A stretch of DNA of 64,000 bases from the NCBI GenBank assembly GCA_029974035.1, contig JARKQG010000104.1, positions 8,342-72,341 of the forward strand, written 5' to 3'. Within the stretch, counting starts at the first letter, position 1. The number at the start of each line of letters is the position of its first letter. The translations under genes and the position numbers were made by a program. The stretch is from Eubacteriales bacterium. GTDB lineage: Bacteria > Bacillota_A > Clostridia > Christensenellales > Aristaeellaceae. The notes beneath the pieces are model-generated. The model was not told the DNA's origin, did not search any database, and was given only the letters and a program-made list of their open reading frames with translations. Shown here one piece after another: positions 33,517 to 41,798 of the stretch.

Positions 33517-34611
33517 TCAGCGCCCCGCCGCCCGAAGGGCGCGCCGGGCGCGGATCTCGGAGGCGGCCCACAGCGCCAGCGGCAGCAGCACCTCAAACGG
33601 GAGGGCGTACACGGCGTAGTACTTCAAAAAGGCGAACATCGCCATCGTGTTGGGGTAGAGGATCTGCGCCAGCGCCAGCGCCATCAGCCCCGTGGGCAGC
33701 ACCAGGCTGCGCCAGTCCTTCACGCCGAAAAGGCTGGCGATGCCGCGGCTGGCGGTGATCAGGCACAGCGCGATCTTGGTGATGCCGGCCAGCATGAAGT
33801 TGGCGGAGATCGAGCCCTCGATGCGGGACAGAAAGTCCCCCAGGCTGATGATGCGGGCGGCGATGTAGGAGGGGAAGTACTCCACCGATACCACCGCGGG
33901 CCCCAGCACCAGCAGGTTGCGCAGGATGATCACCATCAGCACCGCGTAGGAGAAGCCCGTGCCGCCCAGGTAAAGCCTTTTCGGGTGGTCGCCGGGGCGC
34001 ACCAGGTCCGCGATGCCCAGAAACATCACCGTTTCAGTAAAGGGAAACGAGAAGATCTGAAAGGCGTCCCCGGCGATTTCCATCGGCGGGTGTTCCATGA
34101 TGGGCAAAATATACGCCGGGTGCAGTATGCCGAGGGACAGCACCACCGTGGCCAGCACGATGAAAAGCACGATGGGGATGGTGGCCAGCGCCCACTTGCC
34201 CAGCGCCTTGCCGCCGCCCCGGGCCAGCGTGGCCACCGTCAGCAGCATGATGGCCGCCACCGGCAGCTGCGGCGTATCCAAAAGCGAGGAGAGCTGTATG
34301 AATTCCGAAAAATTCCGCAGCACCAGCGCGCACAGGTGCAGCGCGTACCAGCTCATCAGAAGGCCAAAAATTTTTCCGACGACGGGGCCAAGCCGGGCGC
34401 GGGCGGCGTCAAAGAGGTGCGCGCCGGGGTTCAGCTCGACGATTCTGGCATAGACGAGGATGAGGGGCGCGGCGTACAGCACGCCCAGGGTCAGCGAGAT
34501 CCAGGCGTCCTGCGCCACCGCCGTGCTGACGCCCATCACCACCGAACTGCCAAAGCAGAACATGACCAGCACGGACACGATCTGAAGCCGCGTCAGGGGT
34601 TGATCCGGCAC
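33517..34611 (-). CDS. Spore germination permease GerAB/GerKB type
   Basis: The 364-aa protein shows about ten membrane helices and the start LTRLQIVSVLVMFCFGSSVVMG, typical of the GerAB amino-acid-permease-like subunit of germinant receptors. With GerAA and GerAC it sits in the inner spore membrane and is thought to bind the germinant. GTG 34611 has AGGAGG about 6 bases upstream. It is the last gene of the operon. Confidence 0.92.
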   Translation of the reverse strand: MPDQPLTRLQIVSVLVMFCFGSSVVMGVSTAVAQDAWISLTLGVLYAAPLILVYARIVELNPGAHLFDAARARLGPVVGKIFGLLMSWYALHLCALVLRNFSEFIQLSSLLDTPQLPVAAIMLLTVATLARGGGKALGKWALATIPIVLFIVLATVVLSLGILHPAYILPIMEHPPMEIAGDAFQIFSFPFTETVMFLGIADLVRPGDHPKRLYLGGTGFSYAVLMVIILRNLLVLGPAVVSVEYFPSYIAARIISLGDFLSRIEGSISANFMLAGITKIALCLITASRGIASLFGVKDWRSLVLPTGLMALALAQILYPNTMAMFAFLKYYAVYALPFEVLLPLALWAASEIRARRALRAAGR

Positions 34612-34635
34612 GGGAAATCCTCCTTTTGTCCGGCG

Positions 34636-34851
34636 CTATGCCTGGCCGGTGATGGCGCGGACGGCGGCCTCGATGGGCGGCGCGGGGGACGGCACCTCCA
34701 CGCCCAGCGCGTGGAGCATCAGAACCGCGAATCCGGCCGCCAGCATCGTCAGGTACAGCGCCCGCACGCCCCGGGGCCACGCCCCGCGGCGCGGCAGGTA
34801 GTCCGCCAGGACCGCGGCGGCGAAGATCCCGGTCACGATGGCCGCGATCAC
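34636..34851 (-). CDS. Small two-helix membrane protein of the germination operon
   Basis: A 71-aa protein begins with GTG 34851, which overlaps the gerAC-type stop as GTGA and has GAGGGGG upstream. Two hydrophobic helices (about 1-19 and 28-48) are separated by a short basic loop. It sits between the C and B receptor genes, matching the small fourth (D-like) subunits seen in some ger operons, although sequence similarity is too short to prove it. The frame is open well upstream, but those codons are a shadow of the preceding gene. Confidence 0.75.
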   Translation of the reverse strand: MIAAIVTGIFAAAVLADYLPRRGAWPRGVRALYLTMLAAGFAVLMLHALGVEVPSPAPPIEAAVRAITGQA

Positions 34852-36002
34852 GACTTGATCGCCCCCTCGGACGTGATGAACGCGGTGTTTTTGATGTTCA
34901 CCCGGCAGGAGACGGTGATGGGCATGTCGCGGAAGATCTCGCCCCACCGGCCCTCCACCTCGTGCCACAGCCGGTAGTCGCGGCGGTGCAGGTATTCCCC
35001 GAGGCCCAGGATGTCCTGGCCCGTCTGCCGCTGGATCTTCTGAATCACCGCGGCGATCTCCGCCTCCAGGGACCGGGCGGCCTCGTCCTCGAGGGCGCGC
35101 ATTTCCGCCGGATCGCCCGCGTCGATGGTTTCCATGGTTTCGGCCAGGTACACGTCGGTCTCCGTCCGGATGTGAAAGGCGAAGCCGCCGTCCGCCACGT
35201 CATAGGAAAATTCCGCCCGGCTGTTTGCGATTTCCAGCGACGTGTCCGGCCGTTCGCCGCCGTCCTTGGCCACGGTCAGGATGCCGCCCTGGGCCTTGCC
35301 GATGGCGATCAGGAAGAACTTGGATTCCCGCGGCGTCAGAAAGTCCGCCAGCCGATCATCCCGGAACACCGCAATGCCGTTGGATTCGGCCACCGCGGCG
35401 CCGTCGTTCACCGCGATGTGGAAGGCCGGCAGCGTCAGCTCGATGCCCGGGCAGTTGAGCGTTCCGAACACCTGGTACAGGTCGGCGTGGACGGTGGTGG
35501 CGGTGGACCGGTTGTCGTCGGTGATGATGTCGTCGATCTCCAGCGACAGGATGGACTGGTCCAGGCCGTCCAGCGTCATAAGGTCAAAGGCGGTGCCGCC
35601 CTCCATGATCACCAGGCTGACGGTTTCCCGGCATTCGGCGTCGCGCATGATCCAGTCCACGGCGTTTTCGATGCCCACGGTGCGCGCGGCCTCCTCGCCG
35701 ATGACCACAATCTGCATGTTGCCAAAGTAGAGCTTGTTGAGCAGCTTGCGCTTGGCCTCGCGCACGGCGTCAAAGATGGTCTGGCCCTCGGCCTCCACCA
35801 ATCGGGCGCCGGGGCCGCTCTCCTTGATGGACTTGGTCAGGTCCACGATCTCGGCGCAGATTTTGAAGTGGCCGTCGGGCGCGCGGTCGATGCCCAGGCC
35901 CATCACGATGGACAGGTCGCTGAGGCTGCGGTAGCTCCAGCAGCCGGAGAGCAGCGCGGGCAAAAGCGCGAGCGCCAGAAGGCGAAGCAGCCTACGCCCC
36001 AT
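34848..36002 (-). CDS. Spore germination lipoprotein GerAC type
   Basis: The 384-aa protein has a signal peptide with lipobox LLSGCW, so Cys is lipidated, followed by SLSDLSIVMGLGIDRA, typical of the three-domain GerAC subunit. In the germinant receptor it lies on the outer face of the inner spore membrane. It overlaps the GerAA-type gene by 11 bp and the small membrane-protein gene by 4 bp, giving tight translational coupling. Confidence 0.92.
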   Translation of the reverse strand: MGRRLLRLLALALLPALLSGCWSYRSLSDLSIVMGLGIDRAPDGHFKICAEIVDLTKSIKESGPGARLVEAEGQTIFDAVREAKRKLLNKLYFGNMQIVVIGEEAARTVGIENAVDWIMRDAECRETVSLVIMEGGTAFDLMTLDGLDQSILSLEIDDIITDDNRSTATTVHADLYQVFGTLNCPGIELTLPAFHIAVNDGAAVAESNGIAVFRDDRLADFLTPRESKFFLIAIGKAQGGILTVAKDGGERPDTSLEIANSRAEFSYDVADGGFAFHIRTETDVYLAETMETIDAGDPAEMRALEDEAARSLEAEIAAVIQKIQRQTGQDILGLGEYLHRRDYRLWHEVEGRWGEIFRDMPITVSCRVNIKNTAFITSEGAIKS

Positions 36003-37533
36003 CGTCCGGGTCCTCCGGCGCCTTTTGCCTGCGCCCGTGGCCGATGGACTCGGGCCGGGTCAGCATCTTCCACCAGGGGGCGCGGATGCCGATGTCTTTA
36101 ATGCGCTCCATGCTCAGATTCCCGTCCAGCGATACCGAGGGGATGCCCAGGCTGTCCAGCGAGATCAGGTGGATCAGAATCAGCGAAAGCGCCATCGTCA
36201 GCCCGAAGAACCCGAACATCGAGGCCATGACGAGCACAAACAGCCGCATGTAGATGGCCGGCGCGTTCAGCTTGGGCACCAGGAGGTTGGTGATGCCGGT
36301 GATGGCCACCACGATGATCATCGGCGCGGCCACCAGCTTGGCCTCCACCGCCGCCTGGCCGATGACCAGTGCCCCCACGATGGACAGCGCCTGGCCGATG
36401 TTGGTGGGCATGCGAACCCCCGTCTCCCGCAGGATGTCAAACACGATCAGCATGACGAAGGCCTCCAGCGCCGCCGGAAGCGGCACGCTCTGCCGCTCCG
36501 CGGTGATGTTGACCATAAGCGGCGAGGGCAGCATCTCGTGCTGAAAGGCCACCACCGCGATGTAAAGCCCCGGCACCGTGATGGTGAGGAAAAACCCCAC
36601 CATGCGCAGCAGGCGGGAAAAGGAGGTGTAGTAGAAGCTCAGGTAATAGTCCTCGCTGGACTGGAAGTTTTCGATAAAGAGGTAGGGCGCCGTCAGCGCG
36701 ATGGGCGATCCGTCCACCATAATGGCGATGCGCCCCTCCAGCAGCCGGCCGATCACCACGTCCGGCCGCTCGGTGTAGCCAATGGTCCGGAACAGCGAAA
36801 AGCGGTGGTCGCGGGTCAGCTCGGTGAGGTAGTTGGCGTCCAGCACGCCGTCGATGTCGACCTTCTGAAGCCGCTCCAGCAGCCGCTGAAGTGCGTCCCG
36901 GTTGACCACGCCGTCAAAATAGCATACCATCACGCAGGTCTGGGTTCTGCGGCCCATCGTCATGTGGCGGATCTTGAAATCGTTGGTGCGCGCCCGGCGC
37001 CGGAGCATTGAAATGTTCTGCATTACCGATTCGGTAAAGCCCTCCCGGGGCCCGGCCAGGGTTTTCTCGCTGTCGGGCTCCATGATGGAGCGGACGGGAA
37101 AGCCCTTGGTGTTGAGCAATGCCGCCTCGGCGCAGCCCTCGGCAAAGAGCACCGTATCGCCGTAGGCGACGGCGCCCACAATCTCCTTGAAGTCGCCCGT
37201 CAGGATGGATTCGCTGACGTGGACCACCTCGCCGGTCATCCGCGCTACGCGGCCGGGGCCCTCGGGCAGCGCCTCCGCCGACATCAGCGGCCGCAGGATG
37301 TTTTCGTTGATGATTTCGGAATTCACCAGCCCGTCGGAGAACACCACGGCCACGTCCGCCCGCCCCGCCCGGATGACGGAACGGTAGCGCATGATGTCCA
37401 CATCCTGAAACAGCGCCTTCATCAGCGCCAGGTTTTCCTCCAGCGAGGGGCGGACGTGAAGCGCTTCGAGCCCCTGGTTGAACGCCTCCACCCGCTGGGA
37501 AAGGTCCACCCCTTTGCGCCTGAACCCGAACAT
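35992..37533 (-). CDS. Spore germination protein GerAA/GerKA type
   Basis: The 513-aa protein has the large soluble N-terminal domain with LVNSEIINENILRPL and MTMGRRTQTCVMVCYFDGVVN, then about five membrane helices with PSPLMVNITAERQSVPLPAALEA, the conserved GerA core. It forms the receptor's ion-channel-like scaffold. ATG 37533 follows GGGGAGG by 7 bases. First gene of the four-gene germination operon; a sporulation-specific promoter was not identified. Confidence 0.94.
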   Translation of the reverse strand: MFGFRRKGVDLSQRVEAFNQGLEALHVRPSLEENLALMKALFQDVDIMRYRSVIRAGRADVAVVFSDGLVNSEIINENILRPLMSAEALPEGPGRVARMTGEVVHVSESILTGDFKEIVGAVAYGDTVLFAEGCAEAALLNTKGFPVRSIMEPDSEKTLAGPREGFTESVMQNISMLRRRARTNDFKIRHMTMGRRTQTCVMVCYFDGVVNRDALQRLLERLQKVDIDGVLDANYLTELTRDHRFSLFRTIGYTERPDVVIGRLLEGRIAIMVDGSPIALTAPYLFIENFQSSEDYYLSFYYTSFSRLLRMVGFFLTITVPGLYIAVVAFQHEMLPSPLMVNITAERQSVPLPAALEAFVMLIVFDILRETGVRMPTNIGQALSIVGALVIGQAAVEAKLVAAPMIIVVAITGITNLLVPKLNAPAIYMRLFVLVMASMFGFFGLTMALSLILIHLISLDSLGIPSVSLDGNLSMERIKDIGIRAPWWKMLTRPESIGHGRRQKAPEDPDDGA

Positions 37534-37613
37534 GCATCCGCCTCCCCGCCGGCGCGCGCCGGCCATACGGACAGTATGGCGAAAACGGCGCGCATTTATC
37601 AGCCAAACGGCGC

Positions 37614-37635
37614 AAAAAAGCGCCCCGAAGGGCGC
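37614..37635 (-). terminator. Terminator of the small coiled-coil gene
   Basis: Minus strand GCGCCCTTCGGGGCGC is a perfect hairpin followed by six T. Confidence 0.9.
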
Positions 37636-37656
37636 ATGCCGGGTGGCGCGGGCGCG

Positions 37657-37911
37657 TCAGTCCTGAACGAGGGACAAAATCTCCTCCGGCGTCTTTCCGG
37701 AGGCCTTTAAATCCGCCACTACCTTCGCGTAGGAGAGGCGGCGCTTCCGGGGTTCGTGAATCTTTTCCTTGCGGGTTTGCAGTTTCTCAATCGACTGGGT
37801 GTGGAAGGCGATCTTCCGGTCAATTTCCGCGATGCGTTCTTCTGCACTTCTGAAATGGCGCTTGGCTTTCTCTTCGGTCTTTGCCTCGGAATCCTTCTTC
37901 TTCATCGGCAT
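37657..37911 (-). CDS. Small charged coiled-coil protein
   Basis: An 84-aa, lysine/glutamate-rich protein with a predicted helical coiled coil (AEERIAEIDRKIAFHTQSIEKLQTRKEKI) and a C-terminal helix ending ASGKTPEEILSLVQD. Ribosome site AAGGAAG is upstream of ATG 37911, a TATACT -10 box precedes it, and a good terminator follows, so it is an independent gene. I do not recognise the family; a DNA-binding or structural role is possible but unproven. Confidence 0.75.
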   Translation of the reverse strand: MPMKKKDSEAKTEEKAKRHFRSAEERIAEIDRKIAFHTQSIEKLQTRKEKIHEPRKRRLSYAKVVADLKASGKTPEEILSLVQD

Positions 37912-38065
37912 TCAAAACACTTCCTTTCGGAAACAGTATAACACACCCGCGAATTGTTTAAAAGAAAAATTTTGTAAATGGGGAATTTTTGGGCGACGGA
38001 AGAACGCAAAGGCGCAACTGCGGCGCCGCCAAAGAAGCGTGCCGCGCGTCGGACCGCGCGGGGGA

Positions 38066-38092
38066 AAAACGCCCCCGGCAAAAGCCGGGGGC
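38066..38092 (-). terminator. Terminator of the superoxide dismutase gene
   Basis: Minus strand GCCCCCGGC-TTTT-GCCGGGGGC followed by GTTTTT. Confidence 0.9.
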
Positions 38093-38120
38093 ACAAAGCA
38101 GGAACTTTGTCGAAAGGGCG

Positions 38121-38738
38121 CTATCCTCGGCGTTCGAAGGCGCGCGCCACCGCCGCCCAGTCCACCACCTCGAAAAACGCCTTCACGTAGTCGGCGCGGA
38201 GATTTTTGTACTTCAGGTAGTAGGCGTGCTCCCACACGTCGATGCCCAGGATGGGCCGCCAGGCCCCCTCCGTCTCCAACAGCGGATTGTCCTGGTTGGG
38301 GCTGGCCATGACCTTCAGCGCGCCCGCGCCGTCGGCGGCCAGCCAGGCCCAGCCGGAGCCAAACTGGCCCATCGCCGCCCTGGAAATCTGCTCTTTAAAG
38401 TCCGCAAAACCGCCGAAAGCCCCGCGGATGGCTTCCGCCAGCGCGCCGGAGGGCGCCCCGCCCCCGTTTGGCGCCATGTGGCCGAAGTACAGGTTGTGGT
38501 TGAAGTAGCCGCCGCCGTTGTTGCGCACGGCGGTCTTGACCCCGTCCGGCACGGCGGTCTTGAAGTCCGAAAGCAGCGTCTCAATGGGCCGGTCCGAGAG
38601 GCCCGCCTTCTCCGCCGCGTCGTTCAGGTTCTTCGTATAGGCCGCGTGATGCTTCAGGTAGTGGGTTTCCATGGTCAGTTTGTCGATATGCGGCTCCAGC
38701 GCATCAAAGGCATAGGGCAGCTTGATTTGCTCAAACAT
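38121..38738 (-). CDS. sodA: Fe/Mn superoxide dismutase
   Basis: The 205-aa enzyme converts superoxide to oxygen and peroxide. The metal ligands are visible: His26 in ETHYLKHHAAY, the His of NHNLYFGHM, and Asp and His of DVWEHAYYLKY. The sequence NHNLYFGHMAPNGGG differs slightly from the usual NHSLFW; iron or manganese preference cannot be assigned. In an anaerobe it serves oxygen tolerance. AGGAG lies ahead of the start, and a 16-bp palindrome sits in its upstream region. Confidence 0.94.
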   Translation of the reverse strand: MFEQIKLPYAFDALEPHIDKLTMETHYLKHHAAYTKNLNDAAEKAGLSDRPIETLLSDFKTAVPDGVKTAVRNNGGGYFNHNLYFGHMAPNGGGAPSGALAEAIRGAFGGFADFKEQISRAAMGQFGSGWAWLAADGAGALKVMASPNQDNPLLETEGAWRPILGIDVWEHAYYLKYKNLRADYVKAFFEVVDWAAVARAFERRG

Positions 38739-38775
38739 GGGGGTTCTCCTTTCATCGCGGGCGTCGCCCGGAAGT

Positions 38776-38791
38776 TAGTTAGTGCTAACTA
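38776..38791. promoter_or_regulatory. Palindromic operator candidate upstream of sodA
   Basis: TAGTTAG-TG-CTAACTA is a 7-bp inverted repeat with a 2-base centre, about 40 bases upstream of the sodA start and overlapping a weak minus-strand -10 region. It resembles neither a PerR nor a Fur box. Confidence 0.5.
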
Positions 38792-38859
38792 TCATATACT
38801 TACCCGGAAAGGCGCGGAGGCAATCAGCCAAAATGCGGCGGGCGCGCCGCGCGCCGCCC

Positions 38860-38888
38860 TTGAGCGCGGCGCGAAAATCTGTTAGAAT
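38860..38888 (+). promoter_or_regulatory. Promoter of the 2H phosphoesterase gene
   Basis: TTGAGC (38860-38865), 17-bp spacer, TAGAAT (38883-38888). Confidence 0.6.
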
Positions 38889-38916
38889 GGGGAAAAGGCT
38901 GTCGGGGAGGGATTGG

Positions 38917-39447
38917 GTGGCGGACGAAAAGACGCTGTGCGTCATGGGCATGCTGGACGCGCAGGCCGATCGGCGGTTCGAGGCGATCAAGGCCCGGATC
39001 GGCCGCGCCGGCCTGGCGGCGGACGCGCAGCCGCCCCACATCACCTTTGGCATCTACTCCGGCATCGGCCGGGAGGAGATGGCGGATTGGGTGGGCGGCA
39101 TCCTGGGCCGGCTCCGGAGGACGCGGCTCTTCTTTGGGCAGATCGGCGTGTTTCCCGAATCGCAGGTATTTTTTGCCGCGCCCAGCGTCACCCGGGCGCT
39201 GCTGGACATGCACGCCGCGATCCACGCCCGCTATGACGGCCTGTGCTCCGACAAAAACTGCCTCTATTCGCTGGAGGGCGGCAAGTGGATTCCCCACATC
39301 ACGCTGGCCACGTCCGAGGGCGGCCGCGCGGGGGACGTATTGAAGGTCCTCTTGGAGAATTTCACGCCCTTCTACGGGGAGATCACCCGCATCCGGATCA
39401 CGGAGCAGGAGCCGCTGGTGGATGTGCGCACCTTTGAGATCCCGTGA
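38917..39447 (+). CDS. 2H phosphoesterase (2'-5' RNA ligase superfamily)
   Basis: The 176-aa protein carries the two HxT motifs of the 2H superfamily, PPHITFGIY and IPHITLATS, which together bind the phosphodiester. Such enzymes act on 2'-5' or cyclic phosphate bonds in RNA or nucleotides. GTG 38917 has GGGGAGG 6 bases upstream and lies downstream of a promoter; the frame is open upstream, but that part precedes the promoter. The substrate is unknown. Confidence 0.85.
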   Translation: MADEKTLCVMGMLDAQADRRFEAIKARIGRAGLAADAQPPHITFGIYSGIGREEMADWVGGILGRLRRTRLFFGQIGVFPESQVFFAAPSVTRALLDMHAAIHARYDGLCSDKNCLYSLEGGKWIPHITLATSEGGRAGDVLKVLLENFTPFYGEITRIRITEQEPLVDVRTFEIP

Positions 39448-39501
39448 AGGGCGCATGGCCGGCCCGCGTTTTCGGGCATACTGGGGCGCGAGGTGATCCG
39501 G

Positions 39502-39672
39502 ATGAATACGAGCCTGACGGTGCTGATCGAGGGCGACGCGAAGGCGTGCCAGTACTTCAACGCGCTGCCGGCGCCGGTGCGCGCGCAGCTGAACGGACAG
39601 CCGGAGGAATTCGGCGGCTTTGACGATCTGAAAACCCGCGCGGAGCGGATCTTGCGCGATTTTCCCGCCTGA
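39502..39672 (+). CDS. Small acidic protein (56 aa)
   Basis: An open frame of 56 codons starts MNTSLTVLIEGDAKACQYF, continues NALPAPVRAQL and ends AERILRDFPA. GAGGTG lies 6 bases before the ATG, which supports translation. It follows the 2H phosphoesterase by 54 bases and may be co-transcribed. I recall similar short clostridial proteins with a YFNxLP motif, but no function. It is too short for routine ORF cut-offs. Confidence 0.7.
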   Translation: MNTSLTVLIEGDAKACQYFNALPAPVRAQLNGQPEEFGGFDDLKTRAERILRDFPA

Positions 39673-39718
39673 CGGCCGGAGAAACGCGGGCCGCCGGCTT
39701 CTGGCCGGCGGCGTCGGA

Positions 39719-40081
39719 TCAGGCAGTGGGGGTCGTCTTCGCGGCCTTTTTGGCCCTGGGCGCCCGGGGCTTGGGCGCCTTTTTGGCCGCGATGTGCTGC
39801 GCCAGAAGCGTGCGCACCGCTTCCTCGTGCAGTCGGTCGGCCTCTATTTTTCTCAGGCGCTCCGCCTCGATCTGCTCCCGGATCTGGGCCAATTCCTGCG
39901 CCATCGACGCCTGCAGCGCAGGCCGGCAGAGGACCAAAAAAGAATCAAAAGCCGATGGGTATACGAACTTCTTGATTCCGAAGGCATCCTCGAAGCGGAC
40001 CTCGATCATCGTCGAAGTCTGACTCAGGACGACCCCCAACCCAAAACGGCTGTGCTCAACCTGCTCCGATATTACGTTCAT
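39719..40081 (-). CDS. Conserved small protein with SH3-like N-terminus and basic tail
   Basis: The 120-aa protein has an N-terminal beta-rich segment (EHSRFGLGVVLSQTSTMIEVRF...GIKKFVYPSAFDSFL) of a kind found in many Bacillota proteins, then a charged helix (about 60-95) and a lysine/alanine/proline-rich tail. ATG 40081 has AAAGGA 6 bases upstream; an in-frame TTG 36 bases further up is less likely. The basic tail suggests nucleic-acid contact, but this is inference. Confidence 0.75.
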   Translation of the reverse strand: MNVISEQVEHSRFGLGVVLSQTSTMIEVRFEDAFGIKKFVYPSAFDSFLVLCRPALQASMAQELAQIREQIEAERLRKIEADRLHEEAVRTLLAQHIAAKKAPKPRAPRAKKAAKTTPTA

Positions 40082-40242
40082 GACAATTCCTTTCTTCTCC
40101 GCACGCTCCCGCTTCAAACGTTCATTTCCTACTGATTAGTATACCATTTAAATGTTAAGATTTCGCTAAGGCGCCCCGGGCAATCAATCCCAGCGCCGCC
40201 CCGGCCCGCCGCAGGCGCGCGACCGGGCCTCGGCGGGCCGAT

Positions 40243-41793
40243 TTAGGGGCGGGATTCGAGGCAAAGCTGCTTTTTCAGCTGCTTGATGGTTTTGCCCGTT
40301 TTCTGTTTGACCACCCTGCAAAAGTAGTTTTCACTGTTGTAGCCGAGCCGGGCGCTCAGCTCGCGAATGGAGAAATCCTCCCCGCTGGCCAGCAGGAGCC
40401 TGAGCTCGTTCATGCGGACGGTCTGAAGATAGTCCACAAACCCCATGCTGAGCTTTTGAGAAAACAAGTGGCTCAAGTAGGGCGCGCTTAGACCGACATG
40501 GCCCGCGACCCTGGCCAGCGAGAGATCCTGACTGAAGTTGCGGTGGATGTATTTGCAGGCGAGCTTGAGCGCATACTCCGGGTTTCCGCTCATGGCCCTT
40601 CGATGCGCCCCGAAGGCACTCTTCGCAAGCGCGCGATACCACTTTGCAATCGCCGGGTCTGAAAACGCCTCCGGAAGCTTTTCGAATAGTCCATTCCCCG
40701 CCTTCTCCCGCATTTTAAGCAATATCGCGGTCGCCGCGGCGAGTCGTTCCCCGACTGGGGCCGCATCGCCCGACAGGTGCAGGCGCAGCAGATGATCGGC
40801 CGCTTCTTCCGGATCAGACTTCAAGTTGCCGTCTTCCCAAAAACATTCGATTGCGCGCTCGCTGACCGCGATGCGCCGGACCGCGGCGGCCTCGCCCAGG
40901 AGCGCGGGAACGCTGCGGCGCGTGCGGCCGGCCATGGCGTCGGCATATGCGCCGGCGTATTCCTCCGGCGCGGTGATCACGTTGGAGATGCCGATCTCGA
41001 TCCGGAAACATTCATGGCCTTCCAGCTGCTGCCCCAACAGACACGCGGCAAACCGCGCGCGCAGGTCCATCAACTCGTCCGCGCAGGGCGCTTTCGAATA
41101 ACCGAACAGGAGAAACCCGCGGTCATCGTTCGTGCGGAGCAGCCGAAAGCCCTCGGGCAGCGCACCGAAGACCCTCCGCTCCATCTGGGGATAGATCACA
41201 TCCAGAAGATGGCCCGAGCAGGCGAGGGACGCCTTCTGATCCTTTGCAAGATCCAGCGAAATCAGGATTGCCCGGGAGATGTTTTCTCGCAGCCAGTTTC
41301 TGAGCTTGAATTCCTCCGGCGCAGGAGAGGCCCCCCGGCTGTTGCTTAAAAAGCCGGGGATGAGGTAGGGGATCATGTCTTCCGTGAATCCGGACCCGGG
41401 CGGGCCGTCTTTGGCCCGAGGCGCCCGCTCCGCGATGAACCGGCCAATCATTCCGACGAAATCCGCGTGCTTAACCGGCTTGAGGAGAAACGCGTTCGCG
41501 CCGTAGTTCAGCGCGTCCTTGGCGTAATCGAACAGATCGTAGGCCGTGCACATCATGATCTTGCCGGAATAGCCGGATCTTCGCAGCTGTTTTACAACTT
41601 CGATGCCGTTCATGCCTGGAATTTTGATGTCCAGCACAAGGATATCCGGGGCGTACCGCAGGGCGCTGCTCAGCGCCTCCGCCCCGTTGGAGCAGTCGGG
41701 CAGGATTTCCACCTGGGCAAAATGCTCCGCAATCAGTTGCCGCACCGCGCGGCGCTCGACCGGCTCATCTTCGACGATCATCAGCGTGGTCAT
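40243..41793 (-). CDS. YesN-type response regulator, receiver plus AraC DNA-binding domain
   Basis: The 516-aa regulator has an N-terminal receiver (MIVEDEPVERR, phosphoacceptor Asp55 in ILVLDIKIPGMNG, and LLKPVKH) and a C-terminal AraC domain (about 405-510, with SLARVAGHVGLSAPYLSHLFSQKLSMGFVDYL and ARLGYNSENYFCRVVKQKTG). The middle region is typical of YesN proteins. ATG 41793 follows GAGGTG by 6 bases, and that ribosome site overlaps the stop of the kinase gene. It is the output of the sugar-binding sensor/kinase pair upstream and probably activates nearby carbohydrate genes. Confidence 0.93.
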   Translation of the reverse strand: MTTLMIVEDEPVERRAVRQLIAEHFAQVEILPDCSNGAEALSSALRYAPDILVLDIKIPGMNGIEVVKQLRRSGYSGKIMMCTAYDLFDYAKDALNYGANAFLLKPVKHADFVGMIGRFIAERAPRAKDGPPGSGFTEDMIPYLIPGFLSNSRGASPAPEEFKLRNWLRENISRAILISLDLAKDQKASLACSGHLLDVIYPQMERRVFGALPEGFRLLRTNDDRGFLLFGYSKAPCADELMDLRARFAACLLGQQLEGHECFRIEIGISNVITAPEEYAGAYADAMAGRTRRSVPALLGEAAAVRRIAVSERAIECFWEDGNLKSDPEEAADHLLRLHLSGDAAPVGERLAAATAILLKMREKAGNGLFEKLPEAFSDPAIAKWYRALAKSAFGAHRRAMSGNPEYALKLACKYIHRNFSQDLSLARVAGHVGLSAPYLSHLFSQKLSMGFVDYLQTVRMNELRLLLASGEDFSIRELSARLGYNSENYFCRVVKQKTGKTIKQLKKQLCLESRP

Positions 41794-41798
41794 GGGAA

